Assembly: GCA_934572335.1 (NCBI GenBank)
Contig: CAKTKU010000002.1
Location: 62,001-126,000 of the forward strand
From: an uncultured Oscillospiraceae bacterium
GTDB lineage: Bacteria; Bacillota; Clostridia; Oscillospirales; Oscillospiraceae
DNA length: 64,000 nucleotides
Direction of reading: 5' to 3'
The notes beneath the pieces are model-generated. The model worked only from the letters and a program-made list of their open reading frames with translations, searched no databases and was not told the DNA's origin. Positions 26,164 to 34,997 of this stretch are shown one piece after another (the stretch's first letter is position 1; every line of letters starts with the position of its first letter). Both the position numbers and the translations under genes were made by a program.

Positions 26164-26503
26164 GTTCAGCAGGTATAGAACACCCCCGGCAAGCGTGCGC
26201 TGGGTCTCCTATCCCAATTGGTTTGAGAGTCTATATAGCAAGAAACTACTTTTACTACTCTTATTGACCATTTCACAAGTTTGTATGCTGTGCAGCACTG
26301 GTTTATAGTAACCAACTTATAAAATTTGAGCCCTTTTGCTGAGCCCACGCGGGGAGCGCCCCGCTAAATCAATAAGGCAACAGAAGTTGCCGCCGCATTC
26401 CGCGGAAAATCGGCATTCGACCCGGCTGTCCGTGTGGCCTTGGCTGCGCTTATGGCACAGCGGTCGTCATCTTGCTTCGGATATATCGACTATCCAATTG
26501 AGA
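26164..26503 (-). ncRNA. Long structured leader RNA upstream of potA (family not identified)
   Basis: A transcript from the promoter at 26538-26510 would run about 370 nt before the terminator. Several stems are visible on the minus strand: GCUGUGC/GCGCAGC, GGCAAC/GUUGCC with a UUCU loop, GCGGGG/CCCCGC with a CGCU loop and GGUU/AACC. No open frame with a ribosome site spans it. I do not recognise a T-box, cobalamin, lysine, tmRNA, RNase P or SRP consensus. It could be a cis-regulatory leader for potABCD, or an independent small RNA whose terminator is leaky. GCATAC (26288-26283) is complementary to GTATGC in the terminator's 5' arm and could be part of an antiterminator. Confidence 0.6.
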
Positions 26504-26509
26504 TGCTTT

Positions 26510-26538
26510 ATTCTAACAACATTCTCCCTGTATGTCAA
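26510..26538 (-). promoter_or_regulatory. Promoter of the potA leader RNA
   Basis: On the minus strand TTGACA (26538-26533) and TAGAAT (26515-26510) are separated by exactly 17 nt. This is a near-consensus vegetative promoter and the only strong one between truA and potA. Transcription would start near 26503. Confidence 0.8.
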
Positions 26539-26578
26539 CAATAATTTTCACATTTTTCGCGCGTTCCCGCGCGGCGGC

Positions 26579-27316
26579 TCAGTATCTGACCTCCCACAGC
26601 GTCAGCCCGTGTGCGGGCGCGGTGAAGCCCGCACTGTCCCGCTCGCGCGAAGAGAGTATCGCCGCCATGTCCTCCGCCGCGCGGCGGTGCGTGCCGACCT
26701 CCAGAAGCGTCCCCGCGATGATGCGCGCCATGTTGTATAAAAATCCGTCGCCCGTCATCGCGATGCGCACCTCGCCGCCCCGGCGCTCTATGTCGATGCT
26801 TTTTAGGCGGCGGACAGCGGATTTCTTCATGCGGCGGTTGGCGCAGAACGCCGTGAAGTCATGCTCCCCGCAGAGCGCGTCCGCCGCGCGGCGCATCGCG
26901 TCCTCGTCGAGCGCGGGCGTGAAGCGGTACATATACCGCCGCTCGAACACGTTCGGCGCGGCGCTGTTCCACACGCGGTAGACGTAGGTCTTCTCCCGGC
27001 AGCTCAGCCGCGCGTGAAAGCGCGGCGCGGCCTCCTCAAGCGCGAGCGCGCCTATATCCTCCGGCAGAGCTTCGCGCAGCGCCGCCAGCACCGCGGCGCA
27101 GTCGAGCGCGCTTTCGGTGTGGAAAGAGCACACCTGCGCCCTCGCGTGCACGCCCGCATCCGTGCGCCCCGAGCCCGCGACCTCCGTCTCCGTACCCAGC
27201 ACGCGCCCCAGCGCCGCCTCAACTCTGGCCTGTATGGTGTTGTCCGTGTTGCCCTGCCTCTGCCAGCCGCGGTAGCGCCCGCCGTCGTAGCAGAGCGTGA
27301 GAGAGTATGTGTGCAT
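26579..27316 (-). CDS. truA: tRNA pseudouridine(38-40) synthase
   Basis: This is a 245-residue TruA enzyme, which makes pseudouridine at positions 38-40 of the tRNA anticodon stem. The catalytic Asp is in GSGRTDAGVHA. The N-terminal LTLCYDGGRYRGWQRQ, the YVYRVWN and the FLYNMARIIAG motifs are all conserved. GGAGAAAGG precedes the ATG at 27316. It is monocistronic: the next genes on either side belong to the pot leader and a divergent acyltransferase. Confidence 0.95.
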   Translation of the reverse strand: MHTYSLTLCYDGGRYRGWQRQGNTDNTIQARVEAALGRVLGTETEVAGSGRTDAGVHARAQVCSFHTESALDCAAVLAALREALPEDIGALALEEAAPRFHARLSCREKTYVYRVWNSAAPNVFERRYMYRFTPALDEDAMRRAADALCGEHDFTAFCANRRMKKSAVRRLKSIDIERRGGEVRIAMTGDGFLYNMARIIAGTLLEVGTHRRAAEDMAAILSSRERDSAGFTAPAHGLTLWEVRY

Positions 27317-27529
27317 AGCCTTTCTCCGTCTCTTGTGGTCTTGTCCGTGTGTATTTATTATGTATATCTTCTATGTGTGCTTTCGTGTGTTATTTTACCG
27401 CATCGCGCCGCCGCTTGCAATCGCGATCCTCCGCCGGGAGAAATTTTTTGTCAAAAATCCCCCTCCGCACTTGCAAGAAACCGCGCGGTATGATAAACTT
27501 TTTGTGTTTTTTTATCGGAGGTCAACACT

Positions 27530-28621
27530 GTGGAGTTTACCAAGCAGGACACAAAGATAATAAAGGGCATCGCAATATGCTTCATGCTCTTCCATCACCT
27601 GTTCGCCTTTCCGGAGCGGGTGACGGAGGGCACATTTGTGTCGCTGTGGTACTTCAACGAGACAAATCTCGCCGTGTGCCTGGGCGCGTTCGGGCGTATC
27701 TGCGTTCCGATATTCACATTTCTCAGCGGCTACGGCATCTACCGCTCCTCTCTGAAAAACGAGGACTGCTCTGCACTCGTTGTGCGGCATATCAAGAGCC
27801 TTTATAAGACCTATTGGATGGTCTTTTTCGTGTGTCTGCCTGTGATCGTGCACAAAAGCTTCCTTTCCCGGCGCTCACTGCTAGCATACGATATTATCTA
27901 CAACTTTCTTGGGCTGAGCTTTACATTCAATAACGAATGGTGGTTCGTGCTGCCGTTCGCGGTGCTGCTGGTGCTCTTCCCCGCGATGAAGCGCTTTGCC
28001 GAGCGTCGGCGCGCAGGGCTTTGCGTCGACCTCTTTCTCGTGCTCATTCTGAACGCGGTCATTGTCTACATCATTCCGTACGTGATGACGCTCTCTGTGT
28101 TCGCCGGTCTCTCGTCCACCGTGTTCTGGTCGAGGACAAGGGAAGTGCTGGAGCTTCTTCCCGCGTTTCTCACCGGCATTATCTTCGCGCGCTGGGACGT
28201 GCTGTCGGCTGTGAAGGCCAAGTTCGGCGGGCGGCTTTTGTGGTGCGCCGCCGCAGTCGCCGGGATGTGCGCGATATTCCTCGTCCGCGCACACAACGCC
28301 AAATACTATGACTTTGTCAACGCGGCGGCGTTCGTCATGTGCCTTGCCGTGCTTCTGCCGACAAAGCCGATGGCGCTTGCGGGCAGAGTGTTGGCAAAGC
28401 TCGGCGAGGAATCCGCCATAATGTGGCTTGTGCACACGTTTTTGTGCTACTATTGGTTACAGCGGCTCGTCTACGCGCCGAAGTACGCGGTGCTGATATT
28501 CCTGTGGCTCGTCGCGCTGAGCTACGGCTTTGCAAAGCTTATACGCCTGCTGTGGAAATGGACATGTCGGCTCGTCAAGCGCCTGTCCGCGAGGAAAGAG
28601 GTGTCCGCCGATGGTACTTGA
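27530..28621 (+). CDS. Membrane acyltransferase (acyltransferase-3 family)
   Basis: This is a 363-residue integral membrane protein with about ten helices. The N-terminal KGIAICFMLFHHLFAF carries the family's essential His, and RICVPIFTFLSGYGIY follows it. Such proteins O-acylate cell-surface polysaccharides, lipids or other envelope molecules. The start is GTG at 27530 with CGGAGGTC 8 nt upstream. It overlaps the next gene by 11 nt, so the two envelope-modification proteins are co-expressed. The acceptor is unknown. Confidence 0.88.
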   Translation: MEFTKQDTKIIKGIAICFMLFHHLFAFPERVTEGTFVSLWYFNETNLAVCLGAFGRICVPIFTFLSGYGIYRSSLKNEDCSALVVRHIKSLYKTYWMVFFVCLPVIVHKSFLSRRSLLAYDIIYNFLGLSFTFNNEWWFVLPFAVLLVLFPAMKRFAERRRAGLCVDLFLVLILNAVIVYIIPYVMTLSVFAGLSSTVFWSRTREVLELLPAFLTGIIFARWDVLSAVKAKFGGRLLWCAAAVAGMCAIFLVRAHNAKYYDFVNAAAFVMCLAVLLPTKPMALAGRVLAKLGEESAIMWLVHTFLCYYWLQRLVYAPKYAVLIFLWLVALSYGFAKLIRLLWKWTCRLVKRLSARKEVSADGT

Positions 28622-30254
28622 TCCGTGCGTTCTCTCATGCCGCTACACTCGCCGCGATGCCGTCATCGCCGTGGTTCTGGCCTTCGTTGTTCTCATAGCC
28701 GCACTGGGTTCACTGTACCCAAGCTGCGGATGGGGCGACGATTTCGCCGCTTACATCAACGAGGGCATCGCCATCGCGAACGGCACATTTCACGAGCTTG
28801 CAAAGCTCAACTATATAATGCACCCCTCCATTCTGCCGGAAGGCACCGGCGGCGAGCTTGTATATGTCTGGGGCTACCCGCTCATGCTCGCAGTCGTGTA
28901 TTTGCTTTTCGGTTATGACACCGTCGGTTTCAGCAGCATTATATACTACAAGCTGCCGTCCGTTCTGTGCTTTGCGGCGTTCGCTGCCGTGCTGTATCTT
29001 TTCCTGCGGCGGCGGTTTCCCGCATGGTCATCCGCGCTGCTCACCGCCGCGTATTGCGGCGCGCCTGTTTTTTACGATCTTATAAATTCCGTTTACAGCG
29101 ATGTCGTGTATATGTTCCTGTGCACGCTTGCGCTGCTTTGTACAGAGGTATATTTTTCACGAGGTATAAAAAAACGGCTCGTCCCCGGCATTCTTATCGG
29201 CGTACTGCTATGGTACACCTACGAAGTCAGGCTCAACGGGCTTGCGCTGCTCGGTGTTTTTCTGCTGTGCCATATTGTCACGCTCATTCGGAGCAAAGAC
29301 TTCAGCAAAGCGGATATTGTAATTCATCTCGCGCCGTATCTCAGCTTTTTCGTCCTCAAGCTCGTGTCAGAACGTTTGCTTCTGCTCCCGCCGACGCTGA
29401 ACTCCGGCGATGTGAGTGGCTTTGACATCAGCACAACGCTCTCAAATGTGCTCTACTATATCATCAACCTTGCCGACACTGTCCGTGCTTCCGTCTATTG
29501 TGCGATATTTGCGTTCGTCCCCAAATCCGTTCTTACCTGGCTTCCGCAGAGCGTATATAATTTTGTGTTCGACGTTTCCAGCGTGTTATCATGGCTCACT
29601 CTCGCGCTGACCGCAGTCGGACTGATAAGCGATGGCATAAAGCGCAATCTTCAACTCTCCGTATACTTCGTCGGCAGTGCGATCGGCACGTGCCTTTTAC
29701 CATACACGCAAGGGCTGCGCTACCTTTTCGGCATCATGCCGGTAATGCTGATGTTTGCCGGATACGGCTGCCGTGCCGTTTATGCCTTCATTCTCAGCCG
29801 TCTGCGCTGCCGGGCAAACGCCAAACATTCTCGCCGCTTGACTTATCCCGTGCGGGCTGTGCTTGCTGCCATGCTGTGCGTTGCGTTCTTCTCACAGACG
29901 GCAATGCTTGATGTACAAAATCTCCGCACTCTCCGTGCCGCTGATGGGGACATTTACGCCAACATGTCGGGCGCATACTCGCCGGATGCGATCGCCGTAT
30001 ACAAATACATTCAGCAAAACACCGCTGATGATGACATCATCGTGTTCCACAAGCCGCGGGCAATGTACCTCAACACCGGCCGCATTAGCTTTTCATATCT
30101 CTACAATGACCGGAGCCCGCTTGACGCGGACTGGTGTGTGTTGACGGAGTTTTTTGTTGACTACTACACGAACACAGAGACCCCTGATTGGTTCTCCTCA
30201 TTCGAGCCTGTAATGACCAGCGGTGAGTTGACCGTTATGAGAAAAACACAATAA
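28611..30254 (+). CDS. Polytopic membrane protein, GT-C/ArnT-like glycosyltransferase candidate
   Basis: This is a 547-residue protein with about 11-12 membrane helices. The first large loop carries WGDDFAAYINEGIAIANG; an acidic pair after the first helix is where GT-C glycosyltransferases keep their catalytic Asp, and GYPLMLAVVYLLFG fits the PMT_2-like pattern. These enzymes transfer sugars from polyprenyl-phosphate donors outside the cell. The ATG at 28611 has GAAAGAGGTG at suitable spacing and lies inside the end of the acyltransferase gene, so the pair is coupled. Assignment to the superfamily is likely; substrate and product are unknown. Confidence 0.7.
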   Translation: MVLDPCVLSCRYTRRDAVIAVVLAFVVLIAALGSLYPSCGWGDDFAAYINEGIAIANGTFHELAKLNYIMHPSILPEGTGGELVYVWGYPLMLAVVYLLFGYDTVGFSSIIYYKLPSVLCFAAFAAVLYLFLRRRFPAWSSALLTAAYCGAPVFYDLINSVYSDVVYMFLCTLALLCTEVYFSRGIKKRLVPGILIGVLLWYTYEVRLNGLALLGVFLLCHIVTLIRSKDFSKADIVIHLAPYLSFFVLKLVSERLLLLPPTLNSGDVSGFDISTTLSNVLYYIINLADTVRASVYCAIFAFVPKSVLTWLPQSVYNFVFDVSSVLSWLTLALTAVGLISDGIKRNLQLSVYFVGSAIGTCLLPYTQGLRYLFGIMPVMLMFAGYGCRAVYAFILSRLRCRANAKHSRRLTYPVRAVLAAMLCVAFFSQTAMLDVQNLRTLRAADGDIYANMSGAYSPDAIAVYKYIQQNTADDDIIVFHKPRAMYLNTGRISFSYLYNDRSPLDADWCVLTEFFVDYYTNTETPDWFSSFEPVMTSGELTVMRKTQ

Positions 30255-30296
30255 AAATCAAGAGGCAGTCCTTTTAAGGCTGCCTCTTGATTTTTT
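30253..30296. terminator. Bidirectional terminator between GT-C-like gene and aro operon
   Basis: AAAAATCAAGAGGCAG (30253-30268) and CTGCCTCTTGATTTTT (30280-30295) form a perfect 16-bp stem that carries its own A- and T-runs. It ends both the acyltransferase/GT-C unit and the aromatic operon. Confidence 0.9.
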
Positions 30297-30299
30297 ACC

Positions 30300-31529
30300 T
30301 CACCCCAATGCTTCCAGCACTGTGCGCAGCGTTACATCGAGCGCGCCGTTATTGTCGACGGTCACGTCGGCAAAGCGCGCGTACATGGGTTTGCGCTTTG
30401 CGTACAGCGCGGCAAGATCTGTCGACTGTGAGATAGGTCTTCCGTCCACCGGCAGACGCTCCAGCGCGCGCTCAAGGCAGACGATCGTGCCGTTCTGGTG
30501 CAGCAGCGGATAGTTCTCCCCGCGCGTGACAGCGCCGCCGCCGGTCGCGATGACCGCGCCGGAGAGCTTGCCCAGCTCCGCGAGCGCCGCGGTCTCCGCG
30601 CGCCTGAACGCCTCCTCGCCGCGCGTGCGTATAAGCGTCTCCGCGCTCTCGCCGGTCATCTCCAGCACCTTATCGTCGCTGTCGTACACCGGTCTGCCGA
30701 GCTTTTCCCCAAGCGCCGCGGCGACGGTGGTCTTGCCGCTGCCGGGCATGCCGATGATGACGATATTCTGCATATTCCGCGCGAGCGCGCCGCGTATGCG
30801 CGGTATCTCGCTGTCGGGGATAGTGCTGCCCATGAAAAGCTCCGCCGAGCGCTTTGCCTGCGCCACCAGCATATACAGCCCGCTCTCACAGCGGATGCCA
30901 AGCGCCTCCGCCTGCAGGATGAGCGCGGTGCGCGCGGGGTTATACACCACGTCCAGTACGCCCTCGCATTGCGGAAAATCGCGCAGATCGACCGCCGCCG
31001 CGCCGTTTTTCGGGTACATACCCACAGGCGTCGCGTTGACGATGACCTCCGCGTCGCGGTACGGCGCGAGATCGCCGTAGCCCGCGCCGCCATGGCGCGA
31101 CAGCACGCGCACGCTCGCCGCGCCTAGCTTTTCCAGTACGGCGCACACCGTGACCGAAGCGCCGCCGCTGCCGAGCACGACCGTCTTCTTGCCGCGCACG
31201 TCTATGCCGCTGTGGCAGACAAGGCTCTCAAAGCCGAAGGCGTCCGTATTGTCGCCGTAAATGCTGCCGTCAGACCGGCGCACGACCGTGTTGACACTGC
31301 CGAGCCGCCGCGCCATGTCGGAGAGCTCGTCGCAGAGCGCGGCGACCGTTTTTTTATATGGGATCGTAACGTTGAAGCCGTCGAGCCCGCTGTCTCTGAC
31401 AAAATGCTCGACCTCGTCTGGCGCGCACTCATAGAGCTTGTACTCATAATCTGCAAGCATGGCGTGTATCTCGGGCGAATAGCTGTGTCCCAACTTTTCG
31501 CCAAGCAGCCCGCATCTGAGCTTGTCCAT
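30300..31529 (-). CDS. aroEK: Bifunctional shikimate dehydrogenase / shikimate kinase
   Basis: This is a 409-residue fusion. Residues 1 to about 255 are AroE: CGLLGEKLGHSYSPEIHAML, the catalytic K in FNVTIPYKK, NTVVRR and NADP-loop VLGSGGAS. Residues from about 258 are AroK: Walker A IIGMPGSGKTT, DSDDKVLE, the second Asp/Arg region (IRTRGEEAFR) and ATGGGAV. It therefore catalyses two consecutive steps, 3-dehydroshikimate to shikimate to shikimate 3-phosphate. The ATG at 31529 overlaps the pheA stop (ATGA). It is the last gene of the operon, directly before a strong terminator. AroE-AroK fusions occur in several Clostridia. Confidence 0.95.
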   Translation of the reverse strand: MDKLRCGLLGEKLGHSYSPEIHAMLADYEYKLYECAPDEVEHFVRDSGLDGFNVTIPYKKTVAALCDELSDMARRLGSVNTVVRRSDGSIYGDNTDAFGFESLVCHSGIDVRGKKTVVLGSGGASVTVCAVLEKLGAASVRVLSRHGGAGYGDLAPYRDAEVIVNATPVGMYPKNGAAAVDLRDFPQCEGVLDVVYNPARTALILQAEALGIRCESGLYMLVAQAKRSAELFMGSTIPDSEIPRIRGALARNMQNIVIIGMPGSGKTTVAAALGEKLGRPVYDSDDKVLEMTGESAETLIRTRGEEAFRRAETAALAELGKLSGAVIATGGGAVTRGENYPLLHQNGTIVCLERALERLPVDGRPISQSTDLAALYAKRKPMYARFADVTVDNNGALDVTLRTVLEALG

Positions 31530-32671
31530 CACACCACCTCGCTGTAGCTGCCGAGATAGTTGAAGCTCTCGCATATATCGGAAAGCTCGCCCATGAGGAG
31601 CATGAACTGCGGCGAGTAGACCGAGGTCTCAAGATCGAAATAGAACATGAACTCAAAATTCCTGTCCGGCATGGGACGGCTTTCGAGCTTGTTGAGGTTG
31701 ATGCCGAGCGCGTAGAAGCGCGAGAGCACCTTGTAGAGCGAGCCAGCTTTGTGCGGCAGGGTCATCATGAGGCTCGTCCTGTCCGCGCCGGGGTATATCT
31801 CAAGATTTTTGGAGATGCAGATGAAGCGCGTGAAGTTGCTGCCCTGATCCTGCACGGCGGGCTTGAGGCATTCCAGATTATAAAGCTTCATGCACTCGCG
31901 CGAGGAGAGCGCCGCCGCGTCGCCGCGCTCCGACTCCGCCACGAGCTTTGCCGCGACGGCGGTGTTCTCGCACGGGATGATCTTCACGCCCCTAAGCGTG
32001 GAGAGGAACGCGGAGCACTGGTTTATCGCCTGCTCGTGGGAGTATATCTCCTTTATATCCTCCAGCTTCGTGCCGGGGCGGACGAGGAGATTGTGGTCGA
32101 CCTTTATACGCACGGAGCGGACGATGCGGAAATTATGCTTCATCATGAGGTCGTACACTGCGTTGACAGAGCCCGCCGTGCTGTTTTCAAGCGGGACGAC
32201 GCCGTAGCGGCAGAAGCCGCTCTCAATGGCGGAGAACACCGCGTCAAAGCTGTTGCAAAAGAAAATGTTCGGCATTTTGAAAAGCCGCTCGCACGCGAGC
32301 TGGGAATACGCACCCTCCACGCCCTGGCACGCCACTGGGACATTCTCCGGGAAGAGCTGGGGCGTATTCTTTATCGCGTTTTCGATCTCCGCGGGGAGCG
32401 TGCTCTTCGTGCCGATAAAACGTGCCTGACTGCTGCGGCTGAGCTCCATGAGCATGGAATAGAGCGTCACGGCGTACTCGCTCAGCTCCTCCGGCACCTT
32501 GTCCGCGACGGCGCGCAGCTTCTCCCGCTCGCGCTTCGCGTCCAGCACGGGGAGGTCGTTTTCGCGCTTATACTCCGCGATATGCCGCGCGACCTCCATA
32601 CGCTTTTCAAACGCCGCAAGAAGCTGCTCGTCCGCCGCGTCCATCTCTCTGCGATAGTCGTTAAGATCCAT
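31529..32671 (-). CDS. pheA: Bifunctional chorismate mutase / prephenate dehydratase
   Basis: This is a 380-residue fusion. The N-terminal ~85 residues are an AroQ-type chorismate mutase (DEQLLAAFEKRMEVARHIAEYK). The prephenate dehydratase core follows (CQGVEGAYSQLACERLF, VVPLENSTAGSVNAVYDLM). The C-terminal ACT domain (MTLPHKAGSLYKVLSRFYALGINLNKLESRP) binds phenylalanine for feedback inhibition. It commits chorismate to phenylpyruvate. It starts 5 nt after aroC and overlaps aroEK. Its position in an operon with a Phe/Tyr leader peptide fits product control at two levels. Confidence 0.95.
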   Translation of the reverse strand: MDLNDYRREMDAADEQLLAAFEKRMEVARHIAEYKRENDLPVLDAKREREKLRAVADKVPEELSEYAVTLYSMLMELSRSSQARFIGTKSTLPAEIENAIKNTPQLFPENVPVACQGVEGAYSQLACERLFKMPNIFFCNSFDAVFSAIESGFCRYGVVPLENSTAGSVNAVYDLMMKHNFRIVRSVRIKVDHNLLVRPGTKLEDIKEIYSHEQAINQCSAFLSTLRGVKIIPCENTAVAAKLVAESERGDAAALSSRECMKLYNLECLKPAVQDQGSNFTRFICISKNLEIYPGADRTSLMMTLPHKAGSLYKVLSRFYALGINLNKLESRPMPDRNFEFMFYFDLETSVYSPQFMLLMGELSDICESFNYLGSYSEVV

Positions 32672-32676
32672 TTTCT

Positions 32677-33747
32677 TTACCTCATTTCCTTTCTGCGCGC
32701 GAGAAGCGCGTCATACACGGCGAGCGCCGCCGCCGCTTCAACGCAGGGCACGGCGCGCGGCACGATACAGGGGTCATGTCTGCCGGTTATTCTGATGTCC
32801 TTAGCCTCAAGCGCGGCCATGTCCACGCTGTGCTGCGTTTTTGCGATCGACGGCGTCGGCTTTATCGCGGCGCGAAAGATGATGGGCATGCCGTCGCTTA
32901 TGCCGCCGAGAATGCCGCCGCAGTTATTGGTCACGGTGACGACCGCGCCGTTTTCAACGGCGAACGGGTCGTTATCCTCGCTGCCGCGCATACCGGCGGC
33001 GGCAAAGCCCGCGCCGAACTCCACGCCCTTGACGGCGGGGATGCCGAACACGGCGGCGGCAATGCGGTTTTCCATGCCGCCGAACATCGGGTCGCCCAGC
33101 CCTGCCGGAACGCCGATGACCGCGCACTCCACCACGCCGCCGACGGAGTCTCCCTCCGCCCGCGCCGCGGCTATTGCCGCGCGCATTTCCTCGCCGCGCG
33201 CGTCGTCCACCGTGGGGAAGTCCTTCTCCGCCGTGGAGGCTGTCAGCTCGCCCGCGTCCTCGATATCCGCGATGGACTTTATGCGGCTGATGATCTCTAT
33301 GCCCTCGCGCGAGAGAAGCTGCTTGCATATTCCCCCGGCAATGCACAGCGGCGCTGTCAGCCGCCCGGAGAAGTGCCCGCCGCCGGAGGCGTCCTGCGCG
33401 CCGCGGAACTTCACCTGCGCGGTGTAGTCCGCGTGCCCCGGGCGGGGCGTCAGGCGCAGGGCATCGTAATCCTGCGGGCGGGTGTTGGTGTTGCGTATTA
33501 CCGCGGTGAGCGGCGCGCCGCAGGTGACGCCGCCGACAACGCCGCAGAGGAATTCCGGCGCGTCGCTCTCGCGGCGGGGCGTGCTGTACTCATTGCGCCC
33601 CGGGGCGCGGCGGTCGGTAAAGCGGCGGAGCTCGTCCATGTCTATCCGCTCTCCCGCAGGTATCCCCTCGATCGTCACGCCGATCGCGTCGGAGTGCGAC
33701 TGGCCGAATATCGTGATGCGTATATTTTCGCCGTAGCTGCTGCTCAT
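32677..33747 (-). CDS. aroC: Chorismate synthase
   Basis: This is a 356-residue AroC that makes chorismate from EPSP using reduced FMN. Conserved features are GENIRITIFGQSHSDAIG, RRAPGRNEYSTPRRESD, RPGHADYT and the C-terminal GRHDPCIVPRAVPCVEA. The ATG overlaps the stop of aroA by 4 nt (ATGA), so translation is coupled along the operon. Confidence 0.96.
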   Translation of the reverse strand: MSSSYGENIRITIFGQSHSDAIGVTIEGIPAGERIDMDELRRFTDRRAPGRNEYSTPRRESDAPEFLCGVVGGVTCGAPLTAVIRNTNTRPQDYDALRLTPRPGHADYTAQVKFRGAQDASGGGHFSGRLTAPLCIAGGICKQLLSREGIEIISRIKSIADIEDAGELTASTAEKDFPTVDDARGEEMRAAIAAARAEGDSVGGVVECAVIGVPAGLGDPMFGGMENRIAAAVFGIPAVKGVEFGAGFAAAGMRGSEDNDPFAVENGAVVTVTNNCGGILGGISDGMPIIFRAAIKPTPSIAKTQHSVDMAALEAKDIRITGRHDPCIVPRAVPCVEAAAALAVYDALLARRKEMR

Positions 33748-34997
33748 TCCGTTACCTCCAAGCCGTCAAGGTCGTCCCAGAATCCGGGGTAGGATTTCGC
33801 CGCGCAGTCGCTGCCGAGGATGGTGACGTCCCCCCGGCTGACAGAGGCGGCGACGGCGGCGGACATTGCGATGCGGTGGTCGCGGCAGGCGTCCGCCGTG
33901 CCGCCCGCGAGCGCCGGTACGCCGCGTATTATAAGCCCGTCCTCAAGCTCCGTGATGTCCCCGCCGAGCGCGGAGATGAGCCGCGCGGTGCTTGCAAGGC
34001 GGTCAGACTCCTTCAGCCGAAGCCGCGCGGCGTTCACAATGCGCGTCTCGCCCTGCGCCGTCGCCGCGGCCACGCTGAGCACCGGGATAAGATCCGGTAT
34101 CTCTCGCGCGTCGACCGTGCAGCCGGTGAGCGCGGCGCGGCGCACGGTCACGCTATTGCCGTGCTCCCGCACATCAGCGCCGAGGCGGCGGAGAATATCC
34201 AGCACGGCGCGGTCGCCCTGCGGCGAGCGCAGATTCAGCCCGTCCACCGTCACACCGCGCGGCGAAAGCGCTCCCATGCACAGAAAGAACGCGGCGTTCG
34301 ACCAGTCGCCCTCCACGGCGCAGTGCCGCGGCATGGCGGCGCGCTGCGCGCCGGGGATGGTGTATACATTATCATTCTTTTCAAATTTCAGCTTCGCAAG
34401 CTCAAGCGCGGCCTCCGTCATGGCGACGTAGGGCGCAGATTCCAGCTGTCCCGTGACCTCAAGACGGCTAACGCCGTCAAGCCGCGGCAACGCCATCAGA
34501 AGCCCCGAGATATACTGCGACGACACCCCGCCGCTGACGGAGTACGTCCCCACGCGGAGCTTCCCGGAGCAGATGAGCCGCGCACCGTCGCGCTCAAGGC
34601 GCATTCCGTGCTCTTCCAGCACCGCGTCCAGCGGCGCGAGAGGGCGCTGGGGCAGCCGTCCCTCCATCTCAAACACCGCGTCCGCGCCGAGCGCGCCCAC
34701 TAGCGGCAGCAGAAAGCGCAGGGTCGACCCGCTCTCTCCGCAGGGGAGAATGCAGATTTCCTCCTTGGCGCGCTCTATCGGGCGGACGGTCATCTCCTCG
34801 CCCTCGATGCGTATATCCGCGCCGAGCGCGTTGAGGCAGCGCACCGTGGCGGTGATGTCATTCGACGCGCCCTCGCAGCGGAGCGTGCACTCACTCTCGC
34901 CGAGCGCGGCACAGATGAGCAGCCGGTGCGCCTGTGATTTGGACGCCGGGATATGTACGCGCCCGGTGCGCGCGCCGCAGCGTACGGTCGTATTCAT
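33744..34997 (-). CDS. aroA: 3-phosphoshikimate 1-carboxyvinyltransferase (EPSP synthase)
   Basis: This is a 417-residue EPSP synthase that joins phosphoenolpyruvate to shikimate 3-phosphate. Motifs: the shikimate-binding PASKSQAHRLLI near the N-terminus, GESGSTLRFLLPL, GGVSSQYISGLLMALP, EGDWSNAAFFLCMGAL, RLRLKESDRLASTARLISALG and DHRIAMSAAVAA. Ala rather than Gly follows the SGSTLRFLLPL core, and the subclass is not assigned. ATG at 34997 has GGAGGG upstream and overlaps the aroB stop (ATGA). Confidence 0.95.
   Translation of the reverse strand: MNTTVRCGARTGRVHIPASKSQAHRLLICAALGESECTLRCEGASNDITATVRCLNALGADIRIEGEEMTVRPIERAKEEICILPCGESGSTLRFLLPLVGALGADAVFEMEGRLPQRPLAPLDAVLEEHGMRLERDGARLICSGKLRVGTYSVSGGVSSQYISGLLMALPRLDGVSRLEVTGQLESAPYVAMTEAALELAKLKFEKNDNVYTIPGAQRAAMPRHCAVEGDWSNAAFFLCMGALSPRGVTVDGLNLRSPQGDRAVLDILRRLGADVREHGNSVTVRRAALTGCTVDAREIPDLIPVLSVAAATAQGETRIVNAARLRLKESDRLASTARLISALGGDITELEDGLIIRGVPALAGGTADACRDHRIAMSAAVAASVSRGDVTILGSDCAAKSYPGFWDDLDGLEVTE

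Noticed and set aside
26164..26503. tmRNA, RNase P RNA or SRP RNA
   Set aside because: I looked for a 3' CCA and tag frame, for the conserved RNase P core (GAGGAAAGUC) and for the SRP domain IV loop, and found none. The family remains open.
26336..26740. A plus-strand open frame of 134 codons in the pot leader region
   Set aside because: It has no ribosome site, runs into truA antisense and its first half lies opposite the structured leader RNA.
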